Assembly (NCBI GenBank): GCA_016187935.1
Contig: JACPIU010000037.1
Span: 106,831-170,830, forward strand
Length of the DNA: 64,000 nt
Source: Bdellovibrio sp.
GTDB taxonomy: Bacteria > Bdellovibrionota > Bacteriovoracia > Bacteriovoracales > Bacteriovoracaceae
Direction: 5' to 3'
In this document: piece by piece, positions 52,565 to 61,766 of the stretch
Numbering within the stretch: the first letter of the stretch is position 1
Layout of the letters: every line of letters begins with the position of its first letter
The notes under the pieces: model-generated
What the model saw: only the letters and a program-made list of their open reading frames with translations
Database searches by the model: none
Told to the model about the DNA's origin: nothing
Translations under genes and position numbers: made by a program

Positions 52565-53536
52565 TCAGCCCGTTTTCTTAATGGCAAGCATTTTATAATT
52601 TTTTTCAAATTCATTATATTTTTTTATTAGATTCGTAGGGTCAAGAATCTCAATATAGGGTTTGATCGAATAAAGCCATTCAAATAATTCTTGTGAGTCT
52701 TCAACCGTTGCGGCCCAAATCAAATCACCTTTATAGTTCGTGGTTAAAAAAGGATTTCCCATAAAATAATAATTAGGTGATAAATCCACATGCGCCTGAG
52801 ATAAAATTTTAAGCACAAGTCTTTCCTCTTTTTCACCTATCGCGCGCATTTTTGCTATAAAATCATTGGCATCTAAAAGAGTGTGTTTAGGTTGCACTTT
52901 CAGAGTTTTCAATTCATTTATATTTTGAATTTTTTCTATATCTAGCGTACTTAAATTTTTCAGTTCAAGATTTTCATGCACCAAAACTAACCGACCTTCC
53001 AAAAAAATAACTCGAAAAGGAAAGCTTTTTATAATGTCTTGCCGCATTTCCAGTTTCAAAGGCGTTTTACAAAAAATATATTCTTCGAGCTGAAAAACTT
53101 TTTCTCGGTAAGCAGCAGCAGCACTGGCCATAAATTTCGACTTGTTTTGCGCTAGATGATTTTGCCCAAAACAATCGATAGAACTTCCCTGCTCAATTTT
53201 GCCCAAGACTTCCTCAGCTAGCTTATTGAAATACTTTCCTCTGAACTTCAGCATCAGTGGAAAATGGGCCGAGATGGCCGCCCATTCGCATAAGCTGAGT
53301 GTGAGTTTGGTTGGAAGACTCTGCTGAAGAGGATATAAAATCAAATCGCTATTCACCCAAGCTGTTTTGATTTCAATCCCAAAGCTTTGAAAAAAATCAA
53401 AACTCTGCTGAAAGTCCTCTATTAAAGCGGCATTTTTCTTGAGAAAATCATTTAAAGGAATTTCATGCTCTAGCCTTTCGATTGCACAGGCCAATTGAAA
53501 GGCCCGATCCCTAAAAACAAATGAATTATAGGTCAT
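52565..53536 (-). CDS. WYL-domain-like protein
   Basis: The 323-residue soluble protein has a C-terminal segment (AHVDLSPNYYFMGNPFLTTN, LIWAATVEDSQELFEWLYSI, KPYIEILDPTNLIKKYNEF) resembling the WCX end of WYL regulators, where a ligand-binding WYL fold precedes it (FPFRVIFLEGRLVLVHENLE). A clear N-terminal winged helix is not visible in residues 1-60. Such proteins are ligand-responsive transcription factors; this one may bind a partner instead. The assignment is by eye. Confidence 0.55.
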   Translation of the reverse strand: MTYNSFVFRDRAFQLACAIERLEHEIPLNDFLKKNAALIEDFQQSFDFFQSFGIEIKTAWVNSDLILYPLQQSLPTKLTLSLCEWAAISAHFPLMLKFRGKYFNKLAEEVLGKIEQGSSIDCFGQNHLAQNKSKFMASAAAAYREKVFQLEEYIFCKTPLKLEMRQDIIKSFPFRVIFLEGRLVLVHENLELKNLSTLDIEKIQNINELKTLKVQPKHTLLDANDFIAKMRAIGEKEERLVLKILSQAHVDLSPNYYFMGNPFLTTNYKGDLIWAATVEDSQELFEWLYSIKPYIEILDPTNLIKKYNEFEKNYKMLAIKKTG

Positions 53537-53772
53537 TCACAACCCCATAAAGTGGAGATGCCCCCACGAGCGGTGACTCATACTATTCTTATCGGCCTTG
53601 CCTTTCCATTCTTTAGCTTTTTAATCAACTAAATCCTTGCCAGTCGAGAAAGATAGCTAACTAGGCAAAATAACATGATATTCGATTTTTAATAGCGACC
53701 CAGGCATAATTAATCTATGTGCCAGAATTTTTCACAAAAAAATAATCCCTATGATGCGGCCGGGGGGCCAGG

Positions 53773-54300
53773 ATGAGGCAAGTCTATTTATGGATGATGA
53801 ACCGGCCCATTCTTATGGTCGGCGTACTTTTCATGGCGATCTTCCTCTATAACATCAACCTAAAGAAGGAATTTAAAGACCGTCAGACTATCCTCGAGGC
53901 CCACTCATGCCCTGCCGCTCTCATTCAACTTAATCGCCATATCCCACAGAGTTGGAAAACCCAATGTGACAAAAATGATATGACTGTGATTATAACTCTC
54001 GATGAAAAAGTGTTAGAAAAAATTTTGAAGCAAAATCATGATCCCAAGAAACTAAATGAACTCATTCACGCCGTTCATTATCGTGAATTGGCCAATAGTC
54101 TTTCCCACATTGCGAAAAATTCTCCCAACTATACACTGGAGAGAATCGGTAACATCAAAGTTTTGTTGGAAACGAGTAAATTAAAAATCGGCGCTTATAC
54201 TCATGGACAGTATTTATTCAAATTACCTTCGCTCACCGATCCCACAATGATTGCGGAACATCTCAAGGCCACTGTTCAGATCAAAGAACTTTCCAAATAA
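53773..54300 (+). CDS. Membrane-anchored protein of unknown function
   Basis: The 175-residue protein has one N-terminal helix (about 10-28, RPILMVGVLFMAIFLYNINL) and an outside domain with two Cys (AHSCPAALI and KTQCDKNDM). No family is recognised. The G-rich stretch with AGG before the ATG may serve as ribosome site. Its last 78 bases overlap the convergent pseudouridine synthase gene, an unusually long tail-to-tail overlap. Confidence 0.65.
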   Translation: MRQVYLWMMNRPILMVGVLFMAIFLYNINLKKEFKDRQTILEAHSCPAALIQLNRHIPQSWKTQCDKNDMTVIITLDEKVLEKILKQNHDPKKLNELIHAVHYRELANSLSHIAKNSPNYTLERIGNIKVLLETSKLKIGAYTHGQYLFKLPSLTDPTMIAEHLKATVQIKELSK

Positions 54301-55140
54301 AGGGCAAGTATCATCATGAAAAAATCGTGCCCCAAAACTGTAGGCCCAGGCATGTAAGAAAACTCGTTCTGCGGCATTTCCCCCATACAAAACATCACCC
54401 CAAATAGGATATCCGAGGGTGGCCATTTGGACTCGAATTTGGTGACGATGGCCTTCGCCTAAAACTATTCCAATGAGCGAAAGATTTAAGTCGGCCCGAA
54501 ATGCCAGCGGTAAGATATCAATATTCGCCTCAACACTTTCCTTGGAAGCATTCTGAGAGCACTTCACTTTTGCCCCACCTTTACTAAGCCCTGTAAGGAA
54601 GTGGCGTTGGTGACTACTCGTCTGAACTTGCCCCTGAACTGTGGCAAGATAGTACTTCTGCGGTTCTAAATTCTGGCGAAATTTTTGATAGACGATCTGC
54701 GTTCTAGCAAACATCATTAACCCGGAAGTGACGCGATCAAGACGATAGAGCGCCCCTCTCTCGTGTGATTCTGGCGCGACTTGCAAAATATCTCTTCCAA
54801 AATTTTGGCTCCTAAGAAAATTGAGTAAGGTATCTGTTTCCCTATAATGCAGAGGAAAAAGATGCATCCCTGCTGGTTTTGATAGCGTTACCAGAGCATC
54901 ATCAATGTATAAAATCCTAACCTCTGGGCCAGTAAAAATTGGATTGATCAGACGGGCATTTAATAAATCAAGGGGAAAAATCAGTGTTTCTTTTTTTTTC
55001 GTAAGTTTGGAAAGCCAGCTTTTTTTAAAATGAAATTCCTTGAGCTTGGTGCGTGAAATGCCCAAATCTTGTTTCAGCCATTCTTCAATCAAAATTTCAG
55101 CGATAAAATTGAATTCAGATAAGCTATTATTTTTGGCCAC
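54223..55140 (-). CDS. RluA-family RNA pseudouridine synthase
   Basis: The 305-residue enzyme isomerises uridine in RNA. The catalytic Asp lies in YRLDRVTSGLMMFAR (the common first His is Tyr), with LVTLSKPAGMHLFPLHY, KYYLATVQGQVQ and HRHQIRVQMATLGYPIWGD after it. The N-terminal part (residues 1-80) has an S4-like feel but no clear motif. Which RNA it modifies cannot be told. It begins 14 bases inside the 3' end of motB and so is translated with the flagellar stator genes. Confidence 0.9.
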   Translation of the reverse strand: MAKNNSLSEFNFIAEILIEEWLKQDLGISRTKLKEFHFKKSWLSKLTKKKETLIFPLDLLNARLINPIFTGPEVRILYIDDALVTLSKPAGMHLFPLHYRETDTLLNFLRSQNFGRDILQVAPESHERGALYRLDRVTSGLMMFARTQIVYQKFRQNLEPQKYYLATVQGQVQTSSHQRHFLTGLSKGGAKVKCSQNASKESVEANIDILPLAFRADLNLSLIGIVLGEGHRHQIRVQMATLGYPIWGDVLYGGNAAERVFLHAWAYSFGARFFHDDTCPLFGKFFDLNSGLEMFRNHCGIGERR

Positions 55141-55960
55141 CGACTTTACGTCCTTCTTGATATAAATCGGTTTTTCTCAACATAAACTCAACCCGTCTGG
55201 AAAGCCGTATGTTTTCCTCCCGTGATTTGCCGCTCGAAGAAATTGGCTTCGAATCACCGTAAAAAGTAGGAGTGATTGACGTTGCCGGAACTCCTCGCCG
55301 AATTAATGATTTCATCACGACATTGGCCCTAATGGCCGACAACATTGTGGCATCGCCGACCCCATCACCGGCCTTTTCACCGGGAGAGGCGTGGCCACAG
55401 ACAAAAACCACCCAGTCGCGTTCACCCAACAACTTCACCAGCTTTTCAAAAGACTCAATCGCAATCTGTTCAATCTCCACACTTCCTTGCTTAAAAACAA
55501 TGGCCTCTTTCAAATGAACTTTGATGCCCTCTGAAGTTTCATAGACATCTACCTGCTCGGCCAATCCCACAGTGGCAAGATCTTTTCTCATGTTTCGCAA
55601 GATTTCCGTGGACTCACGATTCATTTCATATTTATCCAGTAATCCTTCCGTAGTCAAAAAATCGATAGGAAAAGGTCGCGCCGGATCTTCAGCCTCAAGC
55701 ATAGCAGGATCATTATCGGCCGTTTTCCCCAACTGGACTGTCTCCCCCATTTTATAGGACAGCCCTCCAAAGGCATTGCGAATAGACCCGAGAGCAGCTT
55801 CTTGCTTGGAAGTTTCAGTTTTGGCAAATGACAAAAGAAGAACAAAAAAAGTCAGTGTGTTCGTCATCATGTCGGCCATGGTGCCAAGCCAACTAGGCAA
55901 CCCTGGTTTGCAGGGAGGGCACTTGGGACATTCGGGTGCTGGAGGGGCCTTATCTGCCAT
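55127..55960 (-). CDS. motB: Flagellar stator protein MotB
   Basis: The 277-residue protein anchors the stator to peptidoglycan. A Cys/Pro-rich N-terminus (APECPKCPPCKPGLPSW) precedes the single membrane helix with the ion-binding Asp30 in GTMADMMTNTLTFFVLLLSF. The OmpA-like domain follows (about 150-265) with VVFVCGHASPGEKAGDG, SAIRANVVMKSLIRRGV and NIRLSRRVEFML. The intact Asp suggests a working stator, proton or sodium. motA lies 21 bases upstream. Confidence 0.95.
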   Translation of the reverse strand: MADKAPPAPECPKCPPCKPGLPSWLGTMADMMTNTLTFFVLLLSFAKTETSKQEAALGSIRNAFGGLSYKMGETVQLGKTADNDPAMLEAEDPARPFPIDFLTTEGLLDKYEMNRESTEILRNMRKDLATVGLAEQVDVYETSEGIKVHLKEAIVFKQGSVEIEQIAIESFEKLVKLLGERDWVVFVCGHASPGEKAGDGVGDATMLSAIRANVVMKSLIRRGVPATSITPTFYGDSKPISSSGKSREENIRLSRRVEFMLRKTDLYQEGRKVGGQK

Positions 55961-55981
55961 ATTTTTCTCGCATCATTACAG

Positions 55982-56764
55982 TTATGCCTTCGCTGCAGGA
56001 GTACTTTCTTCATCCACTTTAGGACGATCTGAGGGAGCTAAAAAGGCCGATAGTTTTTCACGAATTAATCTCGGATTCTCACCTGCGACAATTCCCAAAG
56101 TTCCCGCCACAATAATGTTCATTTTGTTGACCTCTTCCCCACTTCTTAAACCGATTTTGGCCTTCAACGGTCCTGCGAGACAGTTGGCAACGATGGAACC
56201 ATAAAAAGTCGTCAAAAGGGCGACCGCCATGGCAGGACCAATCGCTGACGGGTCTGACATATTCTTGAGCATGATAACCAGACCGATAATCGTTCCGAGC
56301 AATCCGAAAGATGGGCCGTCGGCCGCAATTCCGTCCAACATGTCTCCACCAGTTTTATGACGCTCAATCATATTATCAATCTCAAGCTGTAGAATGGACT
56401 GAATGACTTCAGGAGGTCGATTGTCCGCAGCTAAAGTCATGGCCTTCTTCATAAAAGGGTCTTGTATGGGAACTTTCTCCAGAGCAAAGACTGACTCTCG
56501 CCGTGCCGTCTCGGCCAACGTACCAATTTCATCTATCGTGGCCTTAACATCACAAACTTTATAAAAAATGGCCTTCATGGAAACAACACCGAGGGCCTTA
56601 ATTGATTCTAAAGGCCACTTTATAAATGTTGTACCTGCAGTCCCGATAGCAACGCATAACGCTGAAGGTAAATCCCAAAAAGTGGTGATGGGCGCAGATA
56701 ATAAAATCGAACCCAACAAGGCCACAGCAATTAAAACAAGACCGATGATTGTTGCTAAATCCAT
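55982..56764 (-). CDS. motA: Flagellar stator protein MotA
   Basis: The 260-residue inner-membrane protein starts at ATG 56764 (GGAG upstream). Four helices are visible: LATIIGLVLIAVALLGSILL, a second near FWDLPSALCVAIGTAGTTFI, and the pair FGLLGTIIGLVIMLKNMSDP and AMAVALLTTFYGSIVANCLA. The cytoplasmic loop has the charged residues that contact FliG (ADNRPPEVIQSILQLEIDNM). It forms the ion channel with MotB, encoded just downstream. Confidence 0.95.
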   Translation of the reverse strand: MDLATIIGLVLIAVALLGSILLSAPITTFWDLPSALCVAIGTAGTTFIKWPLESIKALGVVSMKAIFYKVCDVKATIDEIGTLAETARRESVFALEKVPIQDPFMKKAMTLAADNRPPEVIQSILQLEIDNMIERHKTGGDMLDGIAADGPSFGLLGTIIGLVIMLKNMSDPSAIGPAMAVALLTTFYGSIVANCLAGPLKAKIGLRSGEEVNKMNIIVAGTLGIVAGENPRLIREKLSAFLAPSDRPKVDEESTPAAKA

Positions 56765-56924
56765 AAGGACGCTCCACTTACACAATTTTTGGTTTACGTC
56801 CCGATATCGGAAAAGAAGTGAATGATATTAAGAAATTAACTACGATCGCCCTTGTCCACATTAGAAGAGCAATTTTTGCCGCATTAAAAAAACGGTAATA
56901 ATAGCGTTAGAAAAGGCGAACCAA

Positions 56925-57170
56925 TTAGTCGGAAGTTCCACCCAAAGTCGTATTTAAAAAATGGGCCACCTTAGATCGCAGATCTTCAACAGAAAGTTCC
57001 TCTTGTTCAACCACTAACTCTTTTTTAATGAAATCAACAGGAAACCCTGTTAACTGCGATAATGAGTTGAGATCAACGCAATCGACAGATACTTTCTCTT
57101 TGTCCTTATCATGGCCATGGCCGATACCTGCTCTTCGCCCTAATGGCCTAGCAACACTGCCCGTCACCAT
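56925..57170 (-). CDS. Small protein upstream of motAB
   Basis: The 81-residue protein begins at ATG 57170, preceded by AAGGAG; the frame runs further upstream without support. A basic, His/Gly-rich start (RRAGIGHGHDKDKEKVSVD) leads into an acidic helical part (LSQLTGFPVDFIKKELVVE, QEELSVEDLRSKVAHFL). No signal or membrane helix is seen. It lies 160 bases upstream of motA on the same strand and may belong to the same transcript. I recognise no family. Confidence 0.6.
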   Translation of the reverse strand: MVTGSVARPLGRRAGIGHGHDKDKEKVSVDCVDLNSLSQLTGFPVDFIKKELVVEQEELSVEDLRSKVAHFLNTTLGGTSD

Positions 57171-57422
57171 AACAACACTCCTTTGCATATTTTCTCGGCC
57201 TATCCATCTGTGTGCGCTTCTTTCCAATCCAGTAAAAAAATCGCTATGCATTGCCGAAAAGGGTCTTTTCCTTTGACCCACATGAATCATAGCGATGGCC
57301 CTGAATTAATGTCAAACAGGGTCATACACTAAAAAGCCATTTGTAAGATTATATTAGAAAAGAACCTTGGTCTAAATATTCGAAAATAGTCAAACTCTTA
57401 CGTTTTATTTCGCCCTCAGAAG

Positions 57423-58619
57423 TCACTTTAGCTTCAGAGGCCCCATAAAACTTGCGACCTTGGCCACCATTTCATCGTATTCAGAGCAAACTTCTGACCT
57501 GAGCGTAATGCCTCCACCTGAACCATAAACTCCAGACTTTTTATTGAGGTCCAATTGCAAAGTACGAATATTGATTGAAGCTGCTGCCGCTTTCTTCCAT
57601 AAGAAAATGGTCGATCCGGTGTAAAAACCTCTGTCATAATTTTCCACAGTATCAAGAATTTCCATAGTCCTTTTTTTTGGTGCTCCCGTGATACTTCCCC
57701 CGGGAAAGAGAGCAGCTAAAATTTTTCCAAGGCTGATCTGGCGACTTAACTCGACAGAAATAAGTGAAGCCATGTGGGCCAAACCAGGCACACTTAAAGG
57801 AATTTTTTTTTCCAGTAATTTGGCCTTGGGATGCTCGATCTTGGAAAGATCATTACGAATCAAATCGATAATGATGAATAATTCATTTTGATTTTTTTTA
57901 TCATGCAACAATTGCTGATTAATCCTCTTCCTCTCTATCTCATTTGAAACTTTCAAAGTCCCTTTGATTGGCATGGACCATAAATTTATCGCATGCGCAT
58001 TGACCAGTGAAGCCTGGAACAAACACTCGGGGGAATTACTGAGTAGGCCAAAATTCAGACAAGGAATCACTGTACTATGAGCATAGGCCCCCATCATTCG
58101 AGGACGTGAAAAAAATGTCCTCACGACGTCAGAAATTTTCCCTTGCTTGAATTCATAGACAAATGGCGCAGTTAAATTTAGTTGATAACTGTCCCCTCTT
58201 AGCAAGGCTTCATAACATTGCTGGAAACGGGGAGCGTATTCTTCAAAGCTGGGACCATGCACCTCAAAAACTATTTCACTCTCAGGTTTCTCAGCAATGA
58301 AAGGTTCCACGCATTCATATTCCAAATCAATGCAAAGAGGTGTGGAACAAGGGGTATGAGCACCATATAAGATGTGCCCAAAATTATAATTTAAATGAAT
58401 GATCCTCGGCTTCGTTCTTGGGATTGGAGCAAAAAGTGCCACTCCAAAAAAATGATCCAGCAGCTCTTGAGAGCTACACGGAAAAACTTTCTGGGTTAGT
58501 AAATCTATCTTTTTATCTAAATAATACGCCCACGCATGGATCGGTTTAGAAAATTTCAGAATTGACTGGGTATCGTTAAAATAAAAAAGGGAGTTGATTG
58601 TGTCGTCACAGTCTCCCAT
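57423..58619 (-). CDS. pabB: Aminodeoxychorismate synthase component I (PabB-like)
   Basis: The 398-residue chorismate-binding enzyme has YQLNLTAPFVYEF, the PabB-type PIKGT in WSMPIKGTLKVSN (TrpE has PIAGT), LIRNDLSKIEHPKAKLL, PGGSITGAPKKRTMEILD and a C-terminal VYGSGGGITLRSEVCSEYDE. It makes aminodeoxychorismate for folate with a PabA partner not found here. No PabC domain is fused. It starts 4 bases after the dnaB stop and is probably co-transcribed with it. The pathway shares chorismate with the operon at 45992. Confidence 0.9.
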   Translation of the reverse strand: MGDCDDTINSLFYFNDTQSILKFSKPIHAWAYYLDKKIDLLTQKVFPCSSQELLDHFFGVALFAPIPRTKPRIIHLNYNFGHILYGAHTPCSTPLCIDLEYECVEPFIAEKPESEIVFEVHGPSFEEYAPRFQQCYEALLRGDSYQLNLTAPFVYEFKQGKISDVVRTFFSRPRMMGAYAHSTVIPCLNFGLLSNSPECLFQASLVNAHAINLWSMPIKGTLKVSNEIERKRINQQLLHDKKNQNELFIIIDLIRNDLSKIEHPKAKLLEKKIPLSVPGLAHMASLISVELSRQISLGKILAALFPGGSITGAPKKRTMEILDTVENYDRGFYTGSTIFLWKKAAAASINIRTLQLDLNKKSGVYGSGGGITLRSEVCSEYDEMVAKVASFMGPLKLK

Positions 58620-58623
58620 GGCC

Positions 58624-59955
58624 TTAATTATCCCGTTCGGTTAAATTCTCAAAACTGGTGTAAACCCCTTTCCATAATACTTTGACCGGCCCTGTTTCAC
58701 CTGAACGGTTTTTGGCGACAATCAGTTCAGCAACACCGGGCTCTTTTGAATCCTTGTTATAATAATCATCGCGATAAATTAAGATAACAATATCGGCATC
58801 CTGTTCGATCGAACCTGATTCACGCAAATCAGATGTGGTGGGTCTCTTATCGGGTCGCGCTTCAACACTTCGATTGAGCTGGCTCATCGCCACGACTGGA
58901 CAATCCAATTCTTTGGCCATGCCTTTTAAGGCCCGAGACATTTCAGCGATTTGTTGCTCGCGAGAGGGATTACTGGTATGACTTCTTAGCAATTGCAGAT
59001 AGTCGATAACCACAAGTCCGAGTCCTCGTTCGGCCTTAATTTTACGACAATAACTTTGAATATCAAGCACAGTGGTATTGCCATCATCGTTAATAAAAAT
59101 GGGCAGATTCGACAAGGTTCTCGTGGCATTGGCAATACTGCGAAGATCTTGCTCCATAAAATTTTTCATTTTTAAACGCTTCAGTTCTACATTAGCTTCG
59201 GCCGATAAAACCCTCATACTCAATTCTTTGCCCAACATTTCAAGAGAAAATATGACTACTGGAAACTGACTCATTTTGCAGGAACGCACGGCCATATTTA
59301 ATGCCAAAGCGGTTTTTCCCATGCCCGGTCTGGCCGCGATGACAATGAGCTGACCTGGTTGCATTCCCAACAATTTCGCATCCAAACGGCCAAAACTGGT
59401 AGGAAGTCCGGTGAGTTCTCCCGGGGCACGAGAGGTATCTTCCAATTCCTTAAGGTTGACCTTAATGCAATCCTTAAGGGTTTTTAGTCCTTTATTTTTT
59501 GCATCATTTGTGAGTTTAAAAAAAGATTCTTCTACCGTCTGAATAAATTCTTCCGTTTTGCCTTGGTGGTTCATTCCCATCTCGGCCACTCGCATAGCAG
59601 TGCGAATAATTTCACGCATTCCAGATTTTTCCTTCACGATTTTGGCATAGTGATAAATATTGGCGGAAGAAACCTGGTCCTCAATAATCTCATGAATAAA
59701 GGAGTGCCCCCCAAGCTCCTCTAAATTCCCCGTCTCCTGCAATCGCGCGCAAATTGTGACGAAATCAATTGGGCGATTTTGATCAGAAAGATCTTTGATT
59801 GCATTGAAAATTAAGCCGTACTTGGGATGAAAGAAATCTCCCTTAGCAAGACCTAAATCGACAATTGAATCAAGGGACTCTCCATCAATCAATAAACAAC
59901 CGACTAAGGATTTCTCGGCCAGTAGGTCGTGGGGCAATTCATTGGTCTGTTTCAT
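58624..59955 (-). CDS. dnaB: Replicative DNA helicase DnaB
   Basis: The 443-residue helicase unwinds DNA at the replication fork. The N-terminal dimer domain is followed by the RecA-like core with Walker A in AARPGMGKTALALNMAVR, Walker B in LVVIDYLQLL, and SQLNRSVEARPDKRP and IVILIYRDDYYNKDS after it. There is no intein, which is common in this gene elsewhere. GAGAAG precedes the ATG. It lies downstream of rplI beyond a terminator-like hairpin. Confidence 0.97.
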   Translation of the reverse strand: MKQTNELPHDLLAEKSLVGCLLIDGESLDSIVDLGLAKGDFFHPKYGLIFNAIKDLSDQNRPIDFVTICARLQETGNLEELGGHSFIHEIIEDQVSSANIYHYAKIVKEKSGMREIIRTAMRVAEMGMNHQGKTEEFIQTVEESFFKLTNDAKNKGLKTLKDCIKVNLKELEDTSRAPGELTGLPTSFGRLDAKLLGMQPGQLIVIAARPGMGKTALALNMAVRSCKMSQFPVVIFSLEMLGKELSMRVLSAEANVELKRLKMKNFMEQDLRSIANATRTLSNLPIFINDDGNTTVLDIQSYCRKIKAERGLGLVVIDYLQLLRSHTSNPSREQQIAEMSRALKGMAKELDCPVVAMSQLNRSVEARPDKRPTTSDLRESGSIEQDADIVILIYRDDYYNKDSKEPGVAELIVAKNRSGETGPVKVLWKGVYTSFENLTERDN

Positions 59956-59976
59956 TATCTTCTCATGTTGGAAAAG

Positions 59977-60003
59977 AAAAGGGCCGATGTTTTCGGCCCT
60001 TTT
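59977..60003 (-). terminator. Intrinsic terminator between rplI and dnaB
   Basis: On the minus strand a GGGCCGA/TCGGCCC stem with a 5-base loop is flanked by A and T runs and followed by TTTTCTTTT. It should end or reduce transcription from the rng-rplI genes before dnaB, giving dnaB/pabB lower readthrough or their own promoter. Confidence 0.75.
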
Positions 60004-60072
60004 GTAAATAGTGATGAAATAATAAGCTGGAGTTTGCTACAAAATCCACCAATCCGTATTACAAAATTTCGT

Positions 60073-60675
60073 CTAACTACGTAAAATTTTGTTAGCCTCA
60101 ATGGATAGCTTTTCATCGTCAGTTAATTCTCGTTCCGGCTGAGCGGGAATATCCGACGGGGTCTCTGTAGTTTCAACTTTCTTAACCTTCTTGGCGGCTT
60201 TACTCTTGGCCTTTAATTCCTCGGCCTGCTCGGGGTCCATGACCACTTGCACTTGGAATTTTGCCTCTACATCTTGAAATAATTTCACTTTCACATCAAA
60301 AGTGCCAACTGACTTGATTGGATTAGGAATGACCATTAAGCGACGCTCAACAGAAATTCCTTTTGCTTCCAGCTCTCGGGCCAGATCAACGGTTGTCACA
60401 GTTCCAAACAGCTTTCCGTTTGCCCCAACTTTCTTCACAAATTCAAGCCGGAGACCGTCAATTTGTTGCTTGGTGGCCAGTGCGGACTTCTTATGCTCAT
60501 CTACTTTTTTGCCGAGACGCTTCTTATGCATATCTAGTTGTTTCTGATTTTTTTCATCAGCATAAACCGCCAATTTTCTTGGGGCCAAAAAATTTCTAAA
60601 ATAACCATTTGATACGTTAACGATTTCACCAACATTACCAAGGTGGAGTACACGGTCCACTAAAATAACCTTCAT
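60073..60675 (-). CDS. rplI: 50S ribosomal protein bL9 with C-terminal extension
   Basis: The 200-residue protein is bL9 in its first 150 residues (VILVDRVLHLGNVGEIVNVS, GYFRNFLAPRKLAVYADEKN, KLFGTVTTVDLARELEAKG). Usual length is about 150; here a Lys-rich then acidic tail of about 45 residues (KAKSKAAKKVKKVETTETP, ERELTDDEKLSIEANKIL) is added. Its start lies in the 3' end of the DUF2232 gene (ATGA overlap) with AAGGAG upstream. Confidence 0.96.
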   Translation of the reverse strand: MKVILVDRVLHLGNVGEIVNVSNGYFRNFLAPRKLAVYADEKNQKQLDMHKKRLGKKVDEHKKSALATKQQIDGLRLEFVKKVGANGKLFGTVTTVDLARELEAKGISVERRLMVIPNPIKSVGTFDVKVKLFQDVEAKFQVQVVMDPEQAEELKAKSKAAKKVKKVETTETPSDIPAQPERELTDDEKLSIEANKILRS

Positions 60676-61748
60676 ACAATATCTCCTTCTTCATTATTTT
60701 TTTTAAAAAATTTTCGAAAATTAAACCAATTATCAAAAAGGCCTACCAATGCCACAATTTTCCAAGCTGAAAAGATTGTAAACACCACAACAATACTTCT
60801 AAAGAAACCAACAATTTTAAGTGAAGTTAAGAGTGCCAGGAAGACTCCAATGCCCTGAAAAAAATAAAAAACTCCCACGGCATATAAGAGATTAATCCCC
60901 ACGACCTGCAACCACTCACCGGCAACATAATCACCGCCAGCGGCCAAAGCAAGACCAACAATTAAAACTGAGAGCAACCAGTCCGGGCCTTTAAAATCAA
61001 TCAATGCTTGTATATTAAATGGGTAAGGTCTCAACATCTTCCAAGCAGCGGCATTCCGCAAAATCAAGAACAGCGATATCCATAAGGATATAACGGTTGT
61101 CACAAACAAGACGCTAGGTGACCATTGCAACAATTCTCGAACAATTCCATTCGGGTCTTGTAACATATCTTGCAGCGCTCTAATCTCTTCGCCACCTTTA
61201 GCAACTAATTGTGCATATTCTGCATTGCTCTTGATTTCTTCGATGCCAGTTTTAACCACTTCCAACAGATACGTTTTAATCGAAATACCGGAGGACCAAA
61301 CAACTATTCCAGCTGTACCAGCGATCAATCCAAAGAGCCCAATACCGTATTTCAAAACAGCGTTTGCCGGGTTGATCTGTCTTTTAATGATCGCAAACAC
61401 TACCGCCCCATAGAGAAGGGACAAGAAAAAAACACCGGCACTCACAAAAGAGAGACCTGTCTGAAAAATTAAAACTCCAACGGCTGCAACGAATAACACA
61501 CTGACAACGGCTGTCTTGAGAGGGCCGAAAAGTAAAAACGCCAATGCTAAAGGGGTCGGGGCCAGCATAAAAAAAGGCGTAAACGAACTCAAGACCACCG
61601 ATAGAGCGACCAAAAAAATCAGTTTTCCCAATGACTGCTTGCCTAGCTTCTGCGCTAGAGCACCGCCTGGAACGCCCTCTGGGGCAGGTCCAATCGTCGG
61701 GTTCGACGGTGCGTTATGTTTGGCGCTCTCTGTGCTCACGTTGTTCAC
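60672..61748 (-). CDS. DUF2232 (YybS-like) membrane protein
   Basis: The 358-residue protein has about eight hydrophobic helices (LGKLIFLVALSVVLSSFTPF, LAFLLFGPLKTAVVSVLFV, LFGLIAGTAGIVVWSSG, and others) after a Pro-rich start. It starts with GTG 61748 (GGGGAG upstream). The position between S18 and bL9 is typical of YybS/DUF2232 genes in Firmicutes and deltaproteobacteria. The function is unknown; the family is related in layout to small-molecule transporter S components. Confidence 0.8.
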   Translation of the reverse strand: MNNVSTESAKHNAPSNPTIGPAPEGVPGGALAQKLGKQSLGKLIFLVALSVVLSSFTPFFMLAPTPLALAFLLFGPLKTAVVSVLFVAAVGVLIFQTGLSFVSAGVFFLSLLYGAVVFAIIKRQINPANAVLKYGIGLFGLIAGTAGIVVWSSGISIKTYLLEVVKTGIEEIKSNAEYAQLVAKGGEEIRALQDMLQDPNGIVRELLQWSPSVLFVTTVISLWISLFLILRNAAAWKMLRPYPFNIQALIDFKGPDWLLSVLIVGLALAAGGDYVAGEWLQVVGINLLYAVGVFYFFQGIGVFLALLTSLKIVGFFRSIVVVFTIFSAWKIVALVGLFDNWFNFRKFFKKNNEEGDIV

Positions 61749-61766
61749 CTAATTTCTCCCCAACGC

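Noticed and set aside
57171..57300. Sigma-28-like flagellar promoter upstream of the mot genes
   Set aside because: GCCGAGAA resembles the -10, but no TAAAG lies at the required distance.
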